Below, piece after piece: positions 23,709 through 31,521 of a stretch of 64,000 nt of DNA. Source of the DNA: a bacterium HR11. GTDB lineage: Bacteria; Acidobacteriota; HRBIN11. A program made the position numbers and the translations under genes. Every line of letters starts with the position of its first letter. Positions within the stretch are counted from its first letter, which is position 1. The notes beneath the pieces are model-generated. The model worked only from the letters and a program-made list of their open reading frames with translations, did not search any database and was not told the DNA's origin. Location: the NCBI GenBank assembly GCA_002898535.1, contig BEHN01000004.1, forward strand, positions 1 through 64,000, in the 5' to 3' direction.

Positions 23709-23860
23709 TAGCAGGTCCGTTTGGCCCGTGAAACGCCGGATGAATGCGGCTTTTCGGACCCTTCGGGGAGGACGGTTTTCGAGTATTGGGCATTGGGCAG
23801 GTAGGCAGGTGGGCAGATGGGCAGATGGGCAGGTGGGCAGGTGGGCAGGGCAGGATGCGG
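23709..23860. repeat. Diverged half copy of the TTAA element plus 8-bp periodic tract
   Basis: GAATGCGGCTTTTCGGACCC and the following bases match the reverse complement of one half of the element at 49022-49288, with many changes. It runs into GGGCAGATGGGCAGATGGGC and GGGCAGGTGGGCAGGTGGGC, an 8-bp-period tract to about 23850. The spacer 23705-23923 holds no gene. Confidence 0.65.
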
Positions 23861-23923
23861 GATGGGGTGGGCCATTCGCCGTCCGCCGACTGAACGGCTG
23901 TGGGCGGGACGCGCCCCCGGGCC

Positions 23924-23967
23924 TTGACAGGGGGCGTGGGCCGGACTATACTTTGCAATGCAAAGTA
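23924..23967 (+). promoter_or_regulatory. Strong promoter with overlapping 19-bp operator
   Basis: TTGACA (23924-23929), a 17-base spacer and TATACT (23947-23952) form a near-consensus sigma70-type promoter. Overlapping the -10 and continuing downstream is the perfect palindrome TACTTTGCAATGCAAAGTA (23949-23967). A regulator bound there would block RNA polymerase. The nearest candidate is the winged-helix protein encoded in the same operon at 24718, giving a simple autoregulation model. Confidence 0.8.
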
Positions 23968-23986
23968 CTTTGTCAAGGAAGGCCAT

Positions 23987-24721
23987 ATGCGAACCCGCCC
24001 GTGGATCCTCGCCCTCGGCTGGATCGCCTTGACCACCTCCACGGCTACCCACGCCCAACCCCCCGGCTTCGACCGCGGTGGTGCCGGCTTTTTTACCCTC
24101 GGCCTCCGATGGACCGACCCCGGGGCCTTGAATCGGACCCTGACCCGGACCGGCTTCGCCCCCCTGCCGGACCGATTCGTCAGCCTCGGCGGTGGAGGAT
24201 GGGCCGTCCTCGGTCGCCTCCTCCTCGGCGGCGAGGGCCACGGCCTCCTCGACCGGCGAACGGCGGCCGACGGCCGGGAGGCCCGCCTCAGCGGCGGTTA
24301 TGGCTTTTTCGACCTCGGCTACGTCATCGCCCGTTCTTCCGCCTGGCAGGCCTATGGCCTCGTCGGTCTCGGCGGCGGCCGGTGGTCTCTTCGGATTCAG
24401 GAAGCGGGCCGCATTCCCGACTTTCCCGATCTCCTGCGGCGACCCGCCGGGGGCCTACGGCTGACGACCGGGGGCTTCCTGCTTCAGGCGGCCCTCGGCC
24501 TGGACGCCCGAGTTCCCCTCGTCCGTCGGCCTCGCTACCAGGGGGACTTCCTGCTGGGTCTCCGGGTCGGCTACGTCTGGCAGCCCGGCGAGGCGGCCTG
24601 GCGCCTGGAAGGCACGCCCGTCGTCGGGGGGCCGGATTTCCGCCTGACGGGTCCGGCCGTCCGTCTTAGCCTCGGCTGGCAGGGGCTTCGTATGCGCCGT
24701 TCCGAAGCGTCTCAGCCATGA
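23987..24721 (+). CDS. Exported Gly-rich protein, probable outer-membrane barrel
   Basis: 244 residues. Signal peptide (1 to about 24, ending THAQ), followed by alternating Gly/aromatic/Leu segments (GGYGFFDLGYVIARSS, YGLVGLGGGRWSLRI, GDFLLGLRVGYVWQP) that read as amphipathic strands of a small barrel, with a C-terminal VRLSLGWQG. No family is recognised with confidence. It is the first gene behind the operator-controlled promoter, with an AAGGAAGG ribosome site 4 bases before the ATG, and its stop overlaps the regulator start (ATGA). So it is probably induced when the regulator is released. Confidence 0.7.
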   Translation: MRTRPWILALGWIALTTSTATHAQPPGFDRGGAGFFTLGLRWTDPGALNRTLTRTGFAPLPDRFVSLGGGGWAVLGRLLLGGEGHGLLDRRTAADGREARLSGGYGFFDLGYVIARSSAWQAYGLVGLGGGRWSLRIQEAGRIPDFPDLLRRPAGGLRLTTGGFLLQAALGLDARVPLVRRPRYQGDFLLGLRVGYVWQPGEAAWRLEGTPVVGGPDFRLTGPAVRLSLGWQGLRMRRSEASQP

Positions 24722-25062
24722 AGCGTCCGGTCGACTTGACGGGCCTCGACCCTGTCTTTCACGAGCGGGTCCGGCTCGGGATTCTGGCCCTGCTCGTGGA
24801 AGCGGACGAACTGGATTTCAGGACGTTGAAGGAGACCCTGGGGGTGACCGACGGCAACCTGGCCCAGCATTTGCGGGTCCTCGAGGAGGCCGGTGTCGTG
24901 GCCGTCCGCAAGACGTTCGTGGGGCGTCGGCCCCGGACTTACTACCGGCTGACCCCGGAGGGCCGGCGGCGGTTCCTGGAATACCTGGACCGACTCCGCT
25001 CGGTGTTGGGGGCCTTGATGCCTGAATACAAGCGATCTCATAAATCCGACCATAGACCATAG
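24718..25062 (+). CDS. Winged-helix transcriptional regulator (HTH_34-type)
   Basis: 114 residues, essentially one winged-helix domain: helices DFRTLKETLGVTDGNLAQHL and RVLEEAGVVAV, then the wing KTFVGRRPRTYYRLTPEGRRRF. This is the standard pattern of small MarR/ArsR-like regulators of the HTH_34 family, often encoded beside a membrane or exported protein. It overlaps the upstream gene by four bases, so the two are translationally coupled. The likely target is the palindrome at 23949-23967. The signal it senses is unknown; no Cys or metal-binding cluster is seen. Confidence 0.88.
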   Translation: MKRPVDLTGLDPVFHERVRLGILALLVEADELDFRTLKETLGVTDGNLAQHLRVLEEAGVVAVRKTFVGRRPRTYYRLTPEGRRRFLEYLDRLRSVLGALMPEYKRSHKSDHRP

Positions 25063-25147
25063 ACCGGCTTGGGCCCAGAGGGTCTATGGTCCATAGCCCG
25101 GGGTCTGATGTCGAGGGTACGATCCCGGTGCCGGGTCCTGGGAAAGG
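25049..25147. repeat. GACCATAGACC inverted-repeat element, copy 1
   Basis: GACCATAGACC (25055-25065) and GGTCTATGGTC (25081-25091) are exact inverted repeats around a 15-base loop. The loop and the downstream part (TCGAGGGTACGATCCCGGTG) also occur at about 51085-51206, so the whole block is a dispersed element. Its left edge overlaps the last codons of the winged-helix regulator gene. The rest of the gap to 25210 shows nothing else. Confidence 0.7.
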
Positions 25148-25210
25148 ACGGCGTAGATTGCGGAATCCAAGGCAGGGTCCGAAGTCATTCGGCAATACGG
25201 AGGCAGGCCC

Positions 25211-25942
25211 ATGAGGGACGCCGACTTGCAGGCCTTGATCGACACGGTGGACGTCCTGCGTCTGTTGGCCCTTCGGGGACGTCAGGAGGTCCGGGAGTTT
25301 ACGCGGTGGCTGGTCGTGTTTGGTGTTTACATGTGCGTCAACGTCGTCGTCCACGTCCTGTGGGGTCGGCCGTACTGGTTCGAGTCGTTGTTCCCCGCCT
25401 TCTGGCTGGCGACGGTCCCCGTGGCGGGCTTCCTCTTGCCGTCGCTTGTCTGGCCGGCGGCCGCTGGACTGACCTATGGGGCCTACACCTGGAGCCGGAG
25501 CGGCGTCATTACCGTCGGGGTGTCGGTCTTGGCGATTGCCCTGGGGTTGATAGCGATCTACGGTTACGGCGTTTGGACCGGTCGGTATCGGCCGGCTCGA
25601 CCCCTCAAGCTCAGCATCGCCCCGAAGGTCGGATGGTCCTGGAGCGTCGTCATGGGGGGGATGGCCCTTTTGCAAGCGGTCTTACGGCGTCACGGCGGTC
25701 TGGACGCCGGGGACTACGCGGCCCTGTGGGGCTATGCCGCCGGCCTCGGGCTATTCATCAGCGGGATTATGGCGCCGGGCTTCTTTGTCCTGGGCGTCGT
25801 CGGCATTTGGGGGATCCCCCTGCTCAGCCTCTGGACTCCTCAGGGGGCCTACCTGATGCATGGCGGCCTCGGCCTCCTGATGGCGCTCTATGCCCTGTGG
25901 CTCCGACGGACCGGAGACCACGGGCATAGCCATAGACCATAG
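25211..25942 (+). CDS. Polytopic membrane protein of unknown function
   Basis: 243 residues with about six hydrophobic segments, including FTRWLVVFGVYMCVNVVVHVL, FPAFWLATVPVAGFLLPSLVW, ITVGVSVLAIALGLIAIYGYG, LGLFISGIMAPGFFVLGVVG and GGLGLLMALYALWL. The first pair, preceded by a charged helix, is reminiscent of 2TM-type domains found next to small winged-helix regulators. A GGAGG ribosome site lies just upstream of the ATG. It follows the regulator after a 148-base repeat-bearing gap and may belong to the same unit. No catalytic motif is seen; the His-rich C-terminus (GDHGHSHRP) is the only possible ligand site. Confidence 0.65.
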   Translation: MRDADLQALIDTVDVLRLLALRGRQEVREFTRWLVVFGVYMCVNVVVHVLWGRPYWFESLFPAFWLATVPVAGFLLPSLVWPAAAGLTYGAYTWSRSGVITVGVSVLAIALGLIAIYGYGVWTGRYRPARPLKLSIAPKVGWSWSVVMGGMALLQAVLRRHGGLDAGDYAALWGYAAGLGLFISGIMAPGFFVLGVVGIWGIPLLSLWTPQGAYLMHGGLGLLMALYALWLRRTGDHGHSHRP

Positions 25943-25963
25943 ACTATGGACCGTGGACTTGCC

Positions 25964-26118
25964 TAAGAGCCGTTCGGTTCGCGGGAGTGGCGACGGGGTG
26001 ACGGGCGACGGTCTTAGGCCGGTTGGCCGATCGGCCGATAGAGCCCTGGATGGGCCAGGGGCGGCCCCAGGACCTTTGGGACCCTCTGCCCATCTACCGA
26101 GCTCCCGAATTCCCGAAT
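25964..26118. repeat. Diverged copy of the TTAA element
   Basis: It starts AAGAGCCGTTCGGTTCGCGG and later has CCCCAGGACCTTTGGGACCC followed by TCTGCCCATCT, both matching the element at 49022-49288, but the middle is replaced by other sequence including a GTGACGG-type 7-bp tract. It ends in the 8-bp-period tract CCCGAATTCCCGAATGGCG. It fills the gap before the MacA-like gene. Confidence 0.65.
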
Positions 26119-26134
26119 GGCGTCGGAGGCTGGG

Positions 26135-27337
26135 ATGAAGCGGGAAGAGCTGGAGGCCCTGCGGATTCCCGCCGAGGCTCGGGCGGCCCGGGTGCGGCCC
26201 TGGGGCTGGGTAGCGGTCGCCGTCCTGGGGGCCGTGGCTCTTGTCGTGGCCGTGGGGCTCTTGAGGAATCCCCGGATTTGGGTCTCCATAGCGGAAGCGC
26301 AGGCCGTGACGGGTGCCGGGCGTCGGTCGGTGGTCCTGGATGCCTCGGGCTACGTCACACCCCGACGGCGGGCGACGGTGGCGGCAAAGGTCACGGCGCG
26401 GGTCATGGAGATCCGTGTGGACGAAGGGATGCTGGTCCGGGCCGGCGACGTCCTGGCCGTCTTGGACGCCAGCGATGCCCAGAAGCGTCTGGCGACGGCC
26501 GAGGCGCAGGTCCGGGTCAGCCAAGCGGCCGTGCGGGTCTTGGAGGCGGACTTGGCCGATGCGGAGCGGGAGCTGGAACGCCAGGAAAAGCTTTGGGCGG
26601 CCGGCGTGACGAGCCAGCAGGCCGTGGACCAGGCGAGGACTCGTGTCGAGAGCCTACGGGCCCAGCTCCGGCAGGCCGAGGCCGCCGTGCGACTTGCCCA
26701 GGCCCAGGCGGACCAGGCGAGGCAAGACGTGGAAAACTGCATCGTCCGAGCGCCTTTTTCGGGCGTCGTCGTCAGCAAGGACGCCCAGCCGGGGGAGATG
26801 GTATCGCCGATCTCGGCCGGGGGCGGCTATACCCGGACGGGGATCGCGACCCTGGTCGATATGGACTCCCTGGAAATCGAGGTGGACGTGAATGAGTCCT
26901 ATATATCCAAAGTCCGGCCGGGACAGACTGTCGAGGCGACTCTGGATGCCTATCCCGACTGGAAGATCCCGGGGACGGTGCGGACCGTCATCCCGACGGC
27001 CGACCGACAGAAGGCGACCGTCAAGGTCCGGATCGCCCTCGGGATCCGGGACGCCCGGGTCCTGCCGGATATGGGCGTGAAGGTGGCCTTTCTGGGAGAA
27101 GGGGTCGCTGAATCGGGCCCCCGGGTCTCCATTCCGGCGCAGGCCCTCCGGGAGGAGGGCGGCCAGGCGATCGTATACGTCTTACGGGAGGACCGACTGG
27201 AGCGGCGGGCCGTTCGGGTGACCGAAAAGCAGGCCGACCGGGTCCTGCTGGAGAGCGGTCTTCTGCCCGGAGACCCGGTCGTCGTCGAGGCCGGCGGCCC
27301 CTTAAAAGACGGGATCCGTGTGCGTGTAAGGAGGTAA
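26135..27337 (+). CDS. MacA-like periplasmic adaptor of an ABC export system
   Basis: 400 residues. One N-terminal membrane anchor (VAVAVLGAVALVVAVGLL, about 28-45). Then the HlyD/MacA plan: lipoyl half (ASGYVTPRRRATVAAKVTARV, VDEGMLVRAGDVLAVLD), a long coiled-coil hairpin rich in Ala/Gln/Glu/Arg (about 115-205), the second lipoyl half (NCIVRAPFSGVVVSKDAQPGEMVSP), and a beta-barrel (DMDSLEIEVDVNESYISKVRPGQ). A GGAGG site before ATG 26135 decides the start over ATG 26117. It begins a four-gene unit with an ATPase and two FtsX-type permeases; the adaptor would link them to an outer-membrane channel. Confidence 0.88.
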   Translation: MKREELEALRIPAEARAARVRPWGWVAVAVLGAVALVVAVGLLRNPRIWVSIAEAQAVTGAGRRSVVLDASGYVTPRRRATVAAKVTARVMEIRVDEGMLVRAGDVLAVLDASDAQKRLATAEAQVRVSQAAVRVLEADLADAERELERQEKLWAAGVTSQQAVDQARTRVESLRAQLRQAEAAVRLAQAQADQARQDVENCIVRAPFSGVVVSKDAQPGEMVSPISAGGGYTRTGIATLVDMDSLEIEVDVNESYISKVRPGQTVEATLDAYPDWKIPGTVRTVIPTADRQKATVKVRIALGIRDARVLPDMGVKVAFLGEGVAESGPRVSIPAQALREEGGQAIVYVLREDRLERRAVRVTEKQADRVLLESGLLPGDPVVVEAGGPLKDGIRVRVRR

Positions 27338-27340
27338 GCT

Positions 27341-28057
27341 ATGGTTCGCGTAGACGGCCGGGGCCAGGGCCTGATTCAGGTCCGGGGTCTGGACAAGGTC
27401 TATCACCGGGGGACTGAGGTCATCCACGTCCTGCAGGGTCTGAACCTGGACGTGGACGCCGGTGAGTTCATCGCCTTCATGGGGCCTTCGGGCTCCGGCA
27501 AGACGACGCTCTTGAATCTCCTGGGGGGCTTGGACCGACCCAGCGCCGGGCGCATTACGGTCGACGGCGTGGATATCACGGGCCTTTCGAGTTCCCAGCT
27601 GGCCCGGTGGCGGGCCCGTCACGTGGGCTTCGTGTTTCAGACGTTTAACCTCATCCCCGTCCTGACCGCCTTCCAGAACGTGGAGCTCCCCTTGCTCCTG
27701 ACCCGGCTCTCTCGGGCAGAACGTCGGCGACGGGTCGAGACCGCCTTGCGTCTCGTCGGCCTGGCGGACCGCATGCATCACTACCCGCGTGAACTCTCGG
27801 GCGGTGAGGAGCAGAGGGTCGCCATCGCCCGAGCCGTCGTGACGGACCCCACGCTTCTGCTATGCGATGAGCCGACCGGAGACTTGGACCGACGGAGCGC
27901 CGAGGAGGTCTTGGACCTCCTGGTGGCCCTTCACCGAGAATTCGGCAAGACGATCCTCCTGGTGACCCACGACGTGCGGGCCGCCGAGCGGGCTCAGGTC
28001 GTCCTTCATTTGGACAAGGGGGTCCTGGTCGAAGGCCGAGGAGGAGTGGGCGTATGA
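27341..28057 (+). CDS. MacB/LolD-like ABC transporter ATPase
   Basis: 238 residues, a single ATPase domain. Walker [20 protein letters not shown]-loop [19 protein letters not shown] (typical of the LolD/MacB subfamily), signature [14 protein letters not shown], Walker [13 protein letters not shown] and switch His in [11 protein letters not shown]. The signature has Glu-Glu where Gln-Gln is usual (SGGEEQ). The GGAGG ribosome site lies in the last codons of the adaptor gene, and the stop overlaps the next start by four bases. It drives mechanotransmission-type ABC systems with the two permeases that follow. Confidence 0.9.
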   Translation: MVRVDGRGQGLIQVRGLDKVYHRGTEVIHVLQGLNLDVDAGEFIAFMGPSGSGKTTLLNLLGGLDRPSAGRITVDGVDITGLSSSQLARWRARHVGFVFQTFNLIPVLTAFQNVELPLLLTRLSRAERRRRVETALRLVGLADRMHHYPRELSGGEEQRVAIARAVVTDPTLLLCDEPTGDLDRRSAEEVLDLLVALHREFGKTILLVTHDVRAAERAQVVLHLDKGVLVEGRGGVGV

Positions 28058-29193
28058 AGTTCGGGACACTGATTTGGGCCAACCTGCGACGCAGGAAGTT
28101 CCGGACTTTGCTGACGATAGCCTCCTTCGGGACAGCCCTGTTCCTGTATGGCATCCTCCAGGCCCTCCACGGAGCCTTTTATGGAGGCCTGGAGCTGGCC
28201 TCGGCGAATCGGCTGGTCGTCATCAATCGGGTCTCTCTCATTCAACCCCTTCCCCGGGCCTACCGGGAAAAGATCCGGCAGGTCCCTGGCGTCGTCGCGG
28301 TCACCAGCGCCCATTGGTTCGGGGGCGTGTATCGGGAAGAGAGGAATTTCTTCCCTCAGTTTGCCATCGAGGCCCAAACCTACCGGGACATGTATCCGGA
28401 GTTCGTGGTCCCCGACGATCAATGGCAGGCCTTTCTCCAGGACCGACAGGGGTGCATCATCGGTGAAGCCACGGCCCGGCGGTTCGGCTTCCAGGTCGGC
28501 GACCGGGTCACCCTGCGGGGCACGATCTTCCCCGGCACGTGGGAGTTCAACGTCCGGGGTATCTACCGGGGAACGCGAGACCTGGACGACACGACCCAGT
28601 TCTGGTTCCACCGGGAATACTTGGAGGAACGCGCCGGCGGCTGGGTCCGGGGGATGGTCGGTTGGTACGTCGTGCGGGTCGCCGACCCGGACCGAGCCCT
28701 GGAAGTCGCCCGAGCCATCGATGCCCGCTTTGCCAACTCGCCGTGGGAGACGAAGACGGAACCCGAGCAGGCCTTTGCGGCATCCTTCGTGAAGCAGATG
28801 GGCAACGTCCGGTTCCTGATCCTGACGGTGGGGACCGTCGTAGTGGCGACCCTGCTACTGGTCACGGGCAACACGATGGCGATGGCTGTCCGGGAGCGGG
28901 CCGGTGAGCTCGGCGTCCTGAAAGCATTGGGATTTACCGACCCGGGCTTTCTGTTCCTGGTCGAGGCCGAAATCCTGGTCCAGGCCCTGATGGGCGGGTG
29001 CCTGGGCATCCTGGCCGCCCGAGCCGTCGTGCCGGGTCTGTCCCGGGCGATCCCGGGCATGGTCTTCCACCTGTCCCTGCCCGAGCTGGCGGGCGGGATC
29101 TTGTTGGCCTTGGGCGTCGGCGGTCTGGCGGGTCTCCTGCCGGCTCTGTCGGCGATGCGGCTCTCGGTGGCGGCGGTCCTGCGGAGGGTATGA
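28054..29193 (+). CDS. FtsX-type ABC permease, first of a pair
   Basis: 379 residues. N-terminal helix after a basic start ([20 protein letters not shown]), a large extracytoplasmic MacB-core-type domain (about 45-250, with GEATARRFGFQVGDRVTLRG), then three C-terminal helices: FLILTVGTVVVATLLLVTGN, ILVQALMGGCLGILAARAVV and GGILLALGVGGLAGLLPALSA. GELGVLKALGFTD, between the first two helices, is the conserved coupling region of FtsX permeases. It ends PALSAMRLSVAAVLRRV, also typical. It overlaps both neighbours by four bases. It probably pairs with the next permease. Confidence 0.88.
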   Translation: MKFGTLIWANLRRRKFRTLLTIASFGTALFLYGILQALHGAFYGGLELASANRLVVINRVSLIQPLPRAYREKIRQVPGVVAVTSAHWFGGVYREERNFFPQFAIEAQTYRDMYPEFVVPDDQWQAFLQDRQGCIIGEATARRFGFQVGDRVTLRGTIFPGTWEFNVRGIYRGTRDLDDTTQFWFHREYLEERAGGWVRGMVGWYVVRVADPDRALEVARAIDARFANSPWETKTEPEQAFAASFVKQMGNVRFLILTVGTVVVATLLLVTGNTMAMAVRERAGELGVLKALGFTDPGFLFLVEAEILVQALMGGCLGILAARAVVPGLSRAIPGMVFHLSLPELAGGILLALGVGGLAGLLPALSAMRLSVAAVLRRV

Positions 29194-30362
29194 TGGGCGT
29201 CCTGTTCCTTTATACGGTCCGTTCGGTCTGGGTTCGGCGGGTCCCGAACCTGGTCGCCGTCGTGAGCATCGCCGGTGCTGTCGCCGTCTTCGCGTCCATG
29301 TTGGCCCTGGCATCCGGCTTTCGGGCTACGCTGGTCGCCTCGGGGTCGGCGCAGAACGCTTTGGTCCGACGGGCCGGCTCGACGGCCGAAGTCGAGAGCG
29401 CCCTGTCGATCGAAGAGGTCCGCATCGTCCAGGACGCTCCGGGTATCGCCCGGGACGACCGAGGACCCCAGGTAAGTCCAGAAGTCCTCGTCATCATCGC
29501 CCGCCCCTTACGACAAACCGGGACAGACGCGAACGTCCAGGTTCGAGGCGTATCGTCTCGGGTTTGGGCCGTCCGGCCGGACGTCCGTATCGTGGCCGGA
29601 CGTGCGTTCACCCCAGGATTGGCCGAGGTCGTCGTCGGAAAATACGCGGCCCGAACGTATCAGGGGACCGAACTGGGCGGTACCCTTCAGTTCGGGGGCA
29701 CGACCTGGAAGGTCGTCGGTATCTTCGACGCCGGCGGGACGGCCTTCGACTCCGAGATTTGGTGCGACGCCGCCTTGCTGAATCAGGCGTTCCAACGACC
29801 CGCCCAGGTCTTTCAGTCCGTTACGGCTCGATTGGCCTCGCCGGACGCTTTTCTGACCTTTAAGGACGCCCTGACGGCCGACCCCCGTCTGCGGGTCCAG
29901 GTGGAGCGAGAAATCGACTACTACCGGAAAAACTCTCAGGCCGTCGCCCGCATGATCGAGGTCTTGGGCACGCTGGTCGCCTTCATCATGGGCATCGGGG
30001 CCGTCTTTGCCGGACTCAACACGATGTACTCGGCCCTGTCGGCCCGGGTGCGGGAGGTCGCCGTCCTGCGGGCCTTGGGGTTCGGAACTCCGAGCATCCT
30101 GGGCGCATTCTTGCTGGAGGCCCTCCTCATCGCCGCCATGGGCGGTCTGGCCGGCCTCCTCTTGGTGCTTCCCCTGAACGGCTGGACGACCTCGACCATT
30201 AACTGGCAGACCTTTTCCCATCTCAGCTTTGCGTTTCGGCTGACGCCCCGTCTTGCTTTCGAGGGCTTTTTCTTTGCCCTCGGCATCGGTTTCCTGGGCG
30301 GCCTGCCGCCGGCCTGGCGGGCCGCCCGATGGTCCGTCGTCCGAGCCCTGCGGGAGCTGTAG
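29190..30362 (+). CDS. FtsX-type ABC permease, second of a pair
   Basis: 390 residues with the same design as its neighbour: N-terminal helix (VAVVSIAGAVAVFASMLALAS), a periplasmic core domain with GEATARR-like replacement KYAARTYQGTELGGTLQFGG, coupling motif REVAVLRALGFGT, and three helices ending LPPAWRAARWSVVRALREL. ATG 29190 overlaps the previous stop (ATGATGG); the frame is open further upstream to 28998 but that part belongs to the other gene. With the adaptor and ATPase it forms a complete four-part exporter or lipoprotein/peptide translocation system; the cargo is not evident. Confidence 0.87.
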   Translation: MMGVLFLYTVRSVWVRRVPNLVAVVSIAGAVAVFASMLALASGFRATLVASGSAQNALVRRAGSTAEVESALSIEEVRIVQDAPGIARDDRGPQVSPEVLVIIARPLRQTGTDANVQVRGVSSRVWAVRPDVRIVAGRAFTPGLAEVVVGKYAARTYQGTELGGTLQFGGTTWKVVGIFDAGGTAFDSEIWCDAALLNQAFQRPAQVFQSVTARLASPDAFLTFKDALTADPRLRVQVEREIDYYRKNSQAVARMIEVLGTLVAFIMGIGAVFAGLNTMYSALSARVREVAVLRALGFGTPSILGAFLLEALLIAAMGGLAGLLLVLPLNGWTTSTINWQTFSHLSFAFRLTPRLAFEGFFFALGIGFLGGLPPAWRAARWSVVRALREL

Positions 30363-30414
30363 GGAGATAGGGCTCCATCCGCTGTCCACCCTGAACAGGA
30401 GGATGGGTACCGAT

Positions 30415-31299
30415 CTACCCATCGGCCGACCGGCCCACCTGCGTCCCACGGACCCGCCTGTACAGGACGTTGGCCGGCTGGCCCGTCCAGCGGGCCAGAA
30501 GCCGCACGGCCGCCCGGGGCTTCAGACCCGCCGTCACGAGGTCCCGATACATCGCCGGGAGGTCCGCCTCGATGCGAGCCGCCTCGACTTCTGGGACCTT
30601 CCCGGTCGGCTCGGCGACATGGACTAAGAGGACCCACTCGCCGGCCGTCTCGTCGGGGTTCGCCCGAAAGTGGTCGGTCAGCCGCCCCGGCGTGTCGAGG
30701 TACCGCCGCTCGTGGACCTTCGTGAGCTCCTTGATCAGGCATACGGCCTGCTCGGGCCGCCAGGCGTGCAGGCGCTCGAGGGTCTTTAAAAGTCGGCGGC
30801 CGGTCTCGAAGGCCATGTGGGTCGCCGGCCAGTGGGCCCACCGTTCGAAGAGCCGAATTTGGTCGGCTTCCCGGCGGGGCAGGAAGCCCCAGAAGACGAA
30901 GGGCTGAGTCGGCAGGCCCGCCATCGCCAGGGCCGCCACGATGGCCGACGGTCCCGGCACGACCCGGACCCGGCCGCCGGCGTCCCAGACGGCCCGCACG
31001 AGCCGCTCGCCGGGGTCTGACAGGCCGGGCATGCCGGCGTCGCTGACCAAGGCCAGGGCGGCCCCGGCCCGGAGTCGGCGGAGGACCTGGGGGATACGGC
31101 GGGCCTCGTTGTGGGCGTGAAAACTGACGAGGCGATTCCGAATCCCGTGGGCCTGCAGGAGGATGCGCGTCCGCCGGGTATCCTCACAGAGGACGGCGTC
31201 CACCGCCCGGAGGACCGCCAGGGCCCGCAGGGTGATGTCCTGCAGATGCCCGATGGGCGTGGCGACCAGGTACAACGTGCCGGCTTCGACGTCCGTCAT
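30415..31299 (-). CDS. rsmI: 16S rRNA (cytidine1402-2'-O)-methyltransferase
   Basis: 294 residues, the usual length. RsmI methylates the ribose of C1402 in the decoding centre of 16S rRNA; its partner for the base methylation, rsmH, is in the same cluster at 49285. Landmarks: TPIGHLQDITLRALAVLRAVD at the N-terminus, CEDTRRTRILL, SFHAHNEARR, LVSDAGMPGLSDPG, VVPGPSAIVAALAMAGLP and GFLPRR. The start at 31299 is decided by the TPIG motif; the open frame beyond it is repeat DNA. It is last in the minus-strand cell-wall cluster, separated from ddl by a repeat-bearing gap, and converges with the ABC permease gene. Confidence 0.93.
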   Translation of the reverse strand: MTDVEAGTLYLVATPIGHLQDITLRALAVLRAVDAVLCEDTRRTRILLQAHGIRNRLVSFHAHNEARRIPQVLRRLRAGAALALVSDAGMPGLSDPGERLVRAVWDAGGRVRVVPGPSAIVAALAMAGLPTQPFVFWGFLPRREADQIRLFERWAHWPATHMAFETGRRLLKTLERLHAWRPEQAVCLIKELTKVHERRYLDTPGRLTDHFRANPDETAGEWVLLVHVAEPTGKVPEVEAARIEADLPAMYRDLVTAGLKPRAAVRLLARWTGQPANVLYRRVRGTQVGRSADG

Positions 31300-31303
31300 G
31301 GCG

Positions 31304-31443
31304 AATACAGGATGCAGGGTGCAGGACGCGAGACGCAAGGGGAACACGGTCCCGGGACCCGGGACCGGGAATTCGGGAGTTCGGCAGTCGGGGAATTCGG
31401 CCGATGGGCCGTTTTTATCCAAGCCCCGCTCGTTAGAGCGGGG
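31304..31443. repeat. Repeat-filled gap between ddl and rsmI
   Basis: It holds a 7-bp tract (AATACAGGATGCAGGGTGCA, from about 31312), an 8-bp tract (GGGAATTCGGGAGTTCGGCA, from about 31366), and the best copy of the dispersed palindrome, CCCCGCTCGTTAGAGCGGGG (31424-31443), preceded by TTTTTATCCAAG. The T run is on the 5' side in the plus strand and so does not make a terminator for the minus-strand operon. Confidence 0.75.
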
Positions 31444-31521
31444 TCAGGCTTATCCAAAGCCCGCGTGCCCGGGCGGGGTCCGTTGGGATGGTCCCCGCCT
31501 GTCCGCCGGCCGATAGCTTCT

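Noticed and set aside
23790-23860. Periodic GGGCAGAT/GGGCAGGT units as a CRISPR array
   Set aside because: Units are 8 bases, degenerate and without spacers; no cas genes are present.
25049-25210. tRNA or small RNA in the gap after the regulator
   Set aside because: No cloverleaf or T-loop pattern could be drawn; the hairpin is part of a dispersed repeat.
31424-31443. The GC palindromes as ordinary intrinsic terminators
   Set aside because: The A/T run is on the wrong side or absent, and several copies are within the cell-wall operon.
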